A DNA stretch of 7,005 nucleotides from NCBI GenBank assembly GCA_022704585.1, contig JAKJGD010000106.1, forward strand, positions 1 through 7,005. Reading direction: 5' to 3'. The translations under genes were made by a program, and so were the position numbers. The notes beneath the pieces were generated by a model that was not told where the DNA came from, ran no database searches, and saw nothing but the letters and a program-made list of their open reading frames with translations. Source of the stretch: Spirochaetota bacterium (GTDB lineage: Bacteria; Spirochaetota; UBA4802; UBA5550). Each line of letters starts with the position of its first letter. Within the stretch, counting starts at the first letter, position 1. Positions 1-5,234 of the stretch are shown one piece after another.

Positions 1-2002
1 GGCGCTTGCGCCGCGAAATGCCGAGTATCTGCTCGACCATCTTCATGGCGCGCTCTGCCGATATTTTCAGAGTTTCCAGGTCGTCGTCTATCTCCTGCCG
101 GGGGAAGAGGTCCCGCTTCTTGAGCTTGAATTCCAGGAGCGAGATGCTGCCGATAATGCCGCCGAGGATGTTATTGAAGTCATGGGCGATACCGCCGGCC
201 AGGCTGCCGATGATCTCCATTTTCTGCGACTGGATGAGGCGCTGTTCGAGCCGCAGTTTTTCAGTCACGTCGCGGATGACGCCACGGATGCCTGTGACGC
301 CGTCCCTGGAACGGACGATCGCGGCATTGTTCTCTCCGTGAAAGACGCTCCCGTCCTTGCACTTCAGCCGGTGGGTAAAAATGTTCACCGATGCGTTCTC
401 TGACTTCCGGAACAGCACGCGCTTGAGCAAGATGAAGTCTTCATCATCCATGAGGGAGCTCATGGGGATTCCCCGCGCCAGATCGGCCGGTCCGTAACCG
501 GTCAGGCGGATCCCCGCCTCGTTCAAAAATGTTATGTTGAGGCCGGTGTCCGTTTCATAGATAATGTCAGGCAGGAGCGTCATGAGCTCGCGGTATTTTT
601 TCTCCGAGCGCTGGATATCCTCGCCCCTCTCCTGCAGATCGGAAATCATGTAGTTGAATTCCTGCGAAATATACCCTATCTCGTCCATCTCGTTCGCGAC
701 GATCCGGTGATCAAGGTTCCCCTTCTGTATCTCCCCGATGCCGTTCAGCAGGCCGCGCAGCGGGTTGATAAGGCTAATGGCCACCATGAAGCGGAGCATG
801 ATATAAACGATCATAATGATAACCATGGAAGTATAGAAACCGATCGACACGAAGTCATGGGTATAGCGCCGGTATTTCAGGTAAGGGAAGCCCGCCTGCA
901 CAATGGCCGGGCCGCTCCGTGCAGTGTAGAAGAGGCTGACCTTTTTGCCCTGCAGCTTGACATCATGGCGGGAGCCGGTCGCAGGCACTTCCGCGGAAAA
1001 CATGTGAAACATGGGCTGGTTCCCGAGGAGGAAGCGCTCCCGCCCGGTCGTGACATCCCTGACTGTTATAAACTCCGCCTGGTCGCGGTACCGGGCGGCA
1101 TAGTACTCGGCGTTATCATGCCCGGTTGCGACATCAAATGCGATCTGACTGACAATGCCCTCGAGGTTGCGGTAGTATGCCCGCTTGTAAGCGATGAAGG
1201 TAAACGACGAGGTGATGCTGATAGTGATGATGACAAGGAACAGTATGATGAGGCGGATCTTGTCCGAATATTTGAACCTGATTTTCGCGTATTCAAGATA
1301 CGACCAGAGGGTGTAGAGAATTATAATGCTGTTATAAAACGTGAGAAAGGTGTTCGCGATATTATCGTCTATCCTGAAAATCTGCACCATAAAATAGGAC
1401 ACCGGCAATGCAAGAAGGCCGGTAATCACGCACAGGCTGATCCTGGTCAGGTAAGCCTTCAGCTCGCCCTTCAGCACGAAGGCTTTGTAAATTAAATTTT
1501 TCGCAATAATCGCGCTCTGGATCGTGAGCATCAGCACGATATACTTCCGGAGCGGGCTGTGCTTGAACTCGTACGTATCACCGATCGGATTGAAAACAAG
1601 ATGAAGAGGCTTGCTCGATTCGATAATAAGCGCGTGAGTCATGTAAGCAAAAATTATAGCAAGCATTACTACGAATATGACGCGCATTTCGAGCTCGAAT
1701 ACCGGCTTGATATAATAATAGGAAAAGACGACCAGGCCGAGGTAGCCCAGCAGCGTGAAGCCGGAGTTGAGGAAGTAATAAATCGGGTACGCTGACGCAG
1801 GATGGAACAGGACATTCTGGAACAGGAGGCAGAGCTGCCAGACCATTACCATGAAAATGAACATCAACAGCGAAAACAGCTCCCTGTTCTTTTCCCCTTT
1901 TCCCAGAAAATAGAGGAACATAACAAGCAGCAGGACAAAAAGGAGCAGGTTATTAATTGATATAATGTTAAAAAGCCACACGTAAAACACCGGGTTGTGC
2001 AA
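1..2002 (-). CDS. Multi-pass membrane sensor histidine kinase (7TM-like, extracytoplasmic domain, HAMP, PAS, HisKA), 3' end outside window
   Basis: Reading the minus strand gives one open frame of 667 codons from TTG at 2002 to the window edge. Residues 18-34, 42-62, 75-97, 107-127, 153-172, 185-209, 216-236 and 250-272 are hydrophobic segments. The first seven resemble the N-terminal seven-helix sensor region of some histidine kinases. Residues 273-387 form a probable extracytoplasmic domain, and a ninth helix lies at about 388-410. A HAMP linker (about 405-455, with NPLRGLL and MDEIGYIS), a PAS domain (about 468-585) and a HisKA dimerisation domain follow. The phosphoacceptor is H607 in GGIAHDFNNILG, a form common in hybrid kinases. 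The ATP-binding domain and any receiver domain lie beyond the left edge. The kinase should sense an envelope or membrane signal and phosphorylate an unseen response regulator. The start is uncertain: TTG 2002 is the most upstream codon after an in-frame TAA, GTG 1990 and GTG 1981 are alternatives, none has a clear Shine-Dalgarno site, and ATG 1921 would remove half of the first helix. Confidence 0.9.
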   Translation of the reverse strand, partial: MHNPVFYVWLFNIISINNLLLFVLLLVMFLYFLGKGEKNRELFSLLMFIFMVMVWQLCLLFQNVLFHPASAYPIYYFLNSGFTLLGYLGLVVFSYYYIKPVFELEMRVIFVVMLAIIFAYMTHALIIESSKPLHLVFNPIGDTYEFKHSPLRKYIVLMLTIQSAIIAKNLIYKAFVLKGELKAYLTRISLCVITGLLALPVSYFMVQIFRIDDNIANTFLTFYNSIIILYTLWSYLEYAKIRFKYSDKIRLIILFLVIITISITSSFTFIAYKRAYYRNLEGIVSQIAFDVATGHDNAEYYAARYRDQAEFITVRDVTTGRERFLLGNQPMFHMFSAEVPATGSRHDVKLQGKKVSLFYTARSGPAIVQAGFPYLKYRRYTHDFVSIGFYTSMVIIMIVYIMLRFMVAISLINPLRGLLNGIGEIQKGNLDHRIVANEMDEIGYISQEFNYMISDLQERGEDIQRSEKKYRELMTLLPDIIYETDTGLNITFLNEAGIRLTGYGPADLARGIPMSSLMDDEDFILLKRVLFRKSENASVNIFTHRLKCKDGSVFHGENNAAIVRSRDGVTGIRGVIRDVTEKLRLEQRLIQSQKMEIIGSLAGGIAHDFNNILGGIIGSISLLEFKLKKRDLFPRQEIDDDLETLKISAERAMKMVEQILGISRRKR

Positions 2003-2011
2003 GTTTTAAAC

Positions 2012-2040
2012 AATATGGAGCTTCAGGCATGCATTGTCAA
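2012..2040 (-). promoter_or_regulatory. Candidate sigma70-type promoter for the histidine kinase gene
   Basis: On the minus strand a perfect TTGACA -35 box (2040-2035) is followed by a 17-base spacer and CATATT (2017-2012), which matches four of six positions of TATAAT. The stretch just upstream is AT-rich, unlike the neighbouring genes. The expected transcription start is around 2006-2004, only a few bases before the TTG at 2002 and about 15 bases before the GTG at 1990. The mRNA would therefore have almost no leader. The remainder of the 104-base gap (2003-2106) shows no clear terminator after the upstream gene. The host's sigma factor preferences are unknown, so this is a pattern match only. 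Confidence 0.4.
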
Positions 2041-2106
2041 TTATTTCATAACAGCAGAGGATATTTATAAGATTTACCGGGCGTTCGGCTGCGCAGGCAT
2101 CACCCA

Positions 2107-3300
2107 TCATCGTTTCTTATGCAGACCGGGCACGGATAAGCGCTTTTCCGTTACCGGGCCCGCAACGCCGAAACTATTCATGATACGCGCCTGTAAAATA
2201 TTTGGTCCCGGCACAAGCACCCAGGTGAAGCTGGTATCGGATACCGGGACCCATTCACCGTCGTTGACCCTGACCTGGTACTCCTTGAAGTTGGGCGTAT
2301 GGTTGTTGGGGCCGAATCCGTCAAGGTCAACAGCAAGCGGCCCCTTCCGATACGATTTTCTGTGCGGGAGGCAAACATCCACCCTGTTAAGATCGTGAAA
2401 CAGCTTATTCGGCGGTACGACCTTACCGGATCGCAAAAAAGGCCATCTCCTGTCCCTCCGGTTGAACCGGTCGCGCACCAGATACAGTGTGTCCCAGATG
2501 CCGGTGGTTGTGCCCTTGCAGCAGGTGAAATAATCGTTCCGGCCCACGACGGCAACCTGGAAGGTATAATTGAGCCAGCCTCTGCCGATCGGTATCATTC
2601 GCCAGACGGCGCTGTCTTTTCTCACGATGGGCAGCTCGCTCAGCCCGTAGCGCCGGGCCCGCTCCCCGGCCCCGACAACGTAGACGATGTCTCTTCCCCT
2701 GTTTTTTATCCACTCGCGCCGTATTTCGTGGATGCCGAGCGGTATGCCGCTCCGTTCGACATGCATGTTCCACGTCGGATCCATGTACACCCACTTCCGG
2801 TACTGGTTGGACCATATATCGTTTCCGGCATGCTCTTCAGCGGTCGGTTTCCGGAGATAGACGTTGCGCGCCGTCCAACCGAGCGACACAGCGCACTCTA
2901 TGAATACGGCCGACTGGTTGGTGCAGAGAAACGTGTGGCCCCTCCGGGCCCGCCTGAGTATTCGTACCGCGTCCCGCAGCTCGGCGTCACGGTAATTCAG
3001 TCCGTACGGGACCGCGCGGTACACCCATTCTGCAAGGAGGCACATCTTCTCGAACTCGGTTGTACCGGCGGAAACGTATTCGTCAAACTTGAATTCCCGT
3101 ATGAACGATTCAATCGCCGGCTGCAGGGCAGATTCGTGGTAAAACAGGAGCGGTGATTCCTGGACATCGGGACCGACTGTCGGGCGGCCGGCGCCGCGAG
3201 AGACCGTTGCGAGCAAGATCAGCGCGACTGCGAGAGTGCAGAGATATCGTGTTGTACGGTATGTCATTCTTCTCAGGGAGGCCGGGTGCCGTGCGGTCAT
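2107..3300 (-). CDS. Exported transglutaminase-like protein with intact Cys-His-Asp triad
   Basis: The frame encodes 397 residues. A Sec signal peptide is visible (hydrophobic core about residues 19-32, preceded by Arg-rich residues), so the mature protein is probably periplasmic or secreted. The transglutaminase-like core covers about residues 80-180. The likely catalytic Cys is C126 in GHTFLCTNQSAVF, the His is H157 in EEHAGNDIWSNQYRKW, and the Asp is D174 in VYMDPTWN. This keeps the order and spacing of the papain-like triad. Bacterial members include cross-linking enzymes, deamidases and proteases, so the reaction cannot be assigned. Residues about 330-390 look like a C-terminal beta-sandwich (Ig or fibronectin type). 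Cysteines C87, C136, C260, C261 and C310 could form disulfides. The gene starts 29 bases after the stop of the other transglutaminase-like gene and probably shares its transcript. An alternative start is ATG 3267 (residue 12), which leaves a compact signal peptide; neither start has a strong ribosome binding site. Confidence 0.85.
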   Translation of the reverse strand: MTARHPASLRRMTYRTTRYLCTLAVALILLATVSRGAGRPTVGPDVQESPLLFYHESALQPAIESFIREFKFDEYVSAGTTEFEKMCLLAEWVYRAVPYGLNYRDAELRDAVRILRRARRGHTFLCTNQSAVFIECAVSLGWTARNVYLRKPTAEEHAGNDIWSNQYRKWVYMDPTWNMHVERSGIPLGIHEIRREWIKNRGRDIVYVVGAGERARRYGLSELPIVRKDSAVWRMIPIGRGWLNYTFQVAVVGRNDYFTCCKGTTTGIWDTLYLVRDRFNRRDRRWPFLRSGKVVPPNKLFHDLNRVDVCLPHRKSYRKGPLAVDLDGFGPNNHTPNFKEYQVRVNDGEWVPVSDTSFTWVLVPGPNILQARIMNSFGVAGPVTEKRLSVPGLHKKR

Positions 3301-3329
3301 GCCGCACGCCCGTTGCCCCCGATCCTTTT

Positions 3330-5117
3330 TTATTCTTTCAGCTCCCGCGCACTGACGGTAATGGTGCCCGTCACGACATCGGCAATCCTTTTCTTATCGG
3401 CACTTGACCATCTCAGGACCCTGCTCCACTCCTTCTCGGCGAAAACGCGGGTATAATCGCGGGTGTCGTAGTCGCCCTCAAAGGTGACGAAATACCGGTT
3501 ATGCCGGCCCGCAAACTGCTCACGCTCATGCCCGTAGTCACGGCCGACCCCGATATCTATCCACCCGGTCCCGGGGAGATAGGCCTGATTCCAGGTGTCC
3601 CTTCCTCCCTCCTGCTTTGACCCGTCGTCGAGCAGGATGCCTCCGGCTGCACGGGCAGGAAAACCCAGAAAGCGTGTAAGCGCGGCGAAACCGACCGTCT
3701 GGCCGAAAGCATCTCCTCTCCCGCGGGTTAAATATTCGCTCGCCCTGGCCCATCGATCGTCATAGATGGTGAAGCGTATCGTGTCGTTCACGTAATTCCG
3801 GAGCGCCAGGAGCTGTTCAAGGTATGAGTTCGCGGCGGCGACCTGTGACGCGCTGGTTTTGATGATATCGTTCGACACGTCGAAGGCGGAAGTTTCGCCG
3901 AGCGACGCGGCCCGCACCTCCGCCGGAACATCATCGCCCCTGAACCGGTAGTCCCTGTCGATGGTGAAGGCTGCGGCGGCAGTCATGATGTCGAACTTCA
4001 TCACGGCGCTGACGCATCCCGTCGCGCGTTCCCACCGCACGCGGGCCCAGCGGTTCCCGAACCGGTCCGTGGTTATCTCGCGCTCCCTGGGCTCCAGCGA
4101 TACCCGGCGGACGTTCTGAAGAGTGCGGTTGACCGGGTACGGCACCCAGAGGTCCGCGGTGAAGGGATTGGCGTTCTGCCCGCATACCGGGAAGGTTATC
4201 CTGGCCTGCCGGACCACCGGGTCAGCGACGACCAGGTTCCTGCTAACCAGCACGGCGAAGGGGCCGATCCGCAGCTGGCCGCCACGTTTTTCCATCTTGA
4301 ACGCGTGAAGGCCGTCGCTAGCGATCGCGGCCGGCTCCGTGTCGATGAAGCGCATCTTTTTCACGACTCCACGCTGGGGATCGATGAGCAGAAGCCAGTG
4401 GGAGCCATAGGTGTCAAATTCGTTATAATATGCCGCGAGCATGCCCTGGTGATATGCAAGGTCACCGATCATGCCGTGGTACGACCCCATTTTTGTCACG
4501 GCCCAGGTATGACGGTTGAAAAGATACAGTGCGGATTCCTCGCCGCTCCTCATGGAAAATGCCAGGTAGTCCGGGGTGGCGGCCAGCCCGCGCATCTCCC
4601 CTTCAGGGATAATGGTGAGCCCGACATCACCCGACCTACGGCCGGACATCGTGAGCTTGCGGAAAAAATATTTCTTCGACCTGCTGGCAATCCAGATGGA
4701 ATCGCCGTCACAGGTCAACGCCAGCGCGTCATGCCGGCCGATCCCCCAGATCGCCTGGATCTTCCCCGTGTCCTTTCGTATTGTAAAAATGGCGTCAGTT
4801 ATGAGGTTGAAGTTCCTTACCAGGAGGTAAATGTAGTTTCCCTTTACGGCGAAATCTGCAATCTCGCCGGTCACCGGAGTAATCTTCACAGAGGAGAGGT
4901 CATCGTTAAAAAGGCGGGTGATGCAATTATCTCCGCAATCGGCCCATGCGAGCGCAGGGTCGGGCACCCTGACCTTTTTCTTATGCTTCGCGTGGGCCGT
5001 GCGGCTGTACCGTGCCTTGTACTGCCGGCCTTTTGAAGGTTTTGACTGAAGCCCGCCATGTGCCAGGAGGGCAGTCACCACGCAGCAGAATATGAATATT
5101 CGGGAATGACGCACCAT
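3330..5117 (-). CDS. Exported beta-propeller-like / transglutaminase-like protein lacking the catalytic triad (pseudoenzyme)
   Basis: The frame encodes 595 residues. Residues 1-24 form a signal peptide without a lipobox. Residues 25-52 are a strongly basic linker (11 Lys/Arg, 2 His, no acidic residue), followed by C61 and C65 in DCGDNC. Residues about 85-300 contain roughly five repeats of 40-45 residues with small beta-strand patterns such as DGDSIWIAS and TPDYLAFSM, suggesting a beta-propeller. Residues about 300-400 look like the beta-sandwich often found before a transglutaminase core, and about 425-545 match that core, including FAALTRFLGFPARAAGG and WNQAYLPGTGWIDIG. At the triad positions the residues are A470 (normally Cys, in RGDAF), D507 (normally His, before TWN) and G523 (normally Asp, in WIDIG), so transglutaminase chemistry is unlikely. 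The frame is uninterrupted, which argues against a decayed gene; a binding or scaffold role is my inference. It lies 29 bases upstream of the intact transglutaminase-like gene. The ATG at 5117 has AGGA four bases upstream. Confidence 0.82.
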   Translation of the reverse strand: MVRHSRIFIFCCVVTALLAHGGLQSKPSKGRQYKARYSRTAHAKHKKKVRVPDPALAWADCGDNCITRLFNDDLSSVKITPVTGEIADFAVKGNYIYLLVRNFNLITDAIFTIRKDTGKIQAIWGIGRHDALALTCDGDSIWIASRSKKYFFRKLTMSGRRSGDVGLTIIPEGEMRGLAATPDYLAFSMRSGEESALYLFNRHTWAVTKMGSYHGMIGDLAYHQGMLAAYYNEFDTYGSHWLLLIDPQRGVVKKMRFIDTEPAAIASDGLHAFKMEKRGGQLRIGPFAVLVSRNLVVADPVVRQARITFPVCGQNANPFTADLWVPYPVNRTLQNVRRVSLEPREREITTDRFGNRWARVRWERATGCVSAVMKFDIMTAAAAFTIDRDYRFRGDDVPAEVRAASLGETSAFDVSNDIIKTSASQVAAANSYLEQLLALRNYVNDTIRFTIYDDRWARASEYLTRGRGDAFGQTVGFAALTRFLGFPARAAGGILLDDGSKQEGGRDTWNQAYLPGTGWIDIGVGRDYGHEREQFAGRHNRYFVTFEGDYDTRDYTRVFAEKEWSRVLRWSSADKKRIADVVTGTITVSARELKE

Positions 5118-5121
5118 GCTA

Positions 5122-5125
5122 TCCT
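5122..5125 (-). promoter_or_regulatory. Ribosome binding site of the propeller/transglutaminase-like gene
   Basis: AGGA lies four bases before the ATG at 5117 on the minus strand. The spacing is short, and a GTG codon directly follows the ATG (seven bases from the AGGA), so GTG 5114 could be used instead with no effect on the mature protein. Confidence 0.45.
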
Positions 5126-5141
5126 GTCCGGAATCCGCCCC

Positions 5142-5162
5142 GTTATTACTATAATCACTAAC
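5142..5162 (-). promoter_or_regulatory. Weak promoter/operator candidate upstream of the transglutaminase-like pair
   Basis: On the minus strand TATAGT (5153-5148) matches five of six -10 positions and would place a transcript start near 5141, about 24 bases before the ATG. No good -35 box lies at the right distance (TTAGAT at 5176-5171 is poor). The -10 sits inside an imperfect inverted repeat whose ends are GTTA and TAAC (5142-5162), which could be an operator or chance in an AT-rich stretch. If real, it would let the two exported proteins be transcribed apart from the membrane protein upstream. Confidence 0.2.
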
Positions 5163-5215
5163 TGCCTTACATCTAACAACGGGCCGGGATTTACGTCAAC
5201 ACAATTGAGCAATCC

Positions 5216-5229
5216 GGCGCTATAGCGCC
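5216..5229. repeat. 14-bp perfect palindrome just after the membrane protein gene
   Basis: GGCGCTATAGCGCC reads the same on both strands and begins six bases after the TAA stop at 5235-5237 in the minus-strand direction. It can form a GGCGC/GCGCC stem, but in the minus-strand direction it is followed by GGATTGCTC with no T-run, so it is not a standard intrinsic terminator for the gene before it. It could be a weak mRNA-stabilising hairpin or a protein binding site. The rest of the 117-base gap holds no gene. Confidence 0.5.
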
Positions 5230-5234
5230 TCACG

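Noticed and set aside
707..1495. 262-codon open frame on the plus strand
   Set aside because: It is antisense to the histidine kinase, whose membrane, HAMP and PAS pattern is clear on the minus strand; the plus-strand translation has no recognisable domain.
2070..2106. Possible terminator after the intact transglutaminase-like gene
   Set aside because: The GC-rich stretch after the stop gives only short, weak pairing and is not followed by a T-run.
2299..3156. 285-codon open frame on the plus strand
   Set aside because: It lies wholly opposite the intact transglutaminase-like gene, has no recognisable motif, and is expected by chance in GC-rich coding DNA.
4305..5036. 243-codon open frame on the plus strand
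   Set aside because: It is a shadow of the propeller/transglutaminase-like gene; its translation shows no signal peptide or domain pattern.
5194..5199. TTGACG as a -35 box on the minus strand
   Set aside because: At 17-18 bases downstream there is only TTAGAT or TAGATG, a poor -10, and the better TATAGT lies about 40 bases away.
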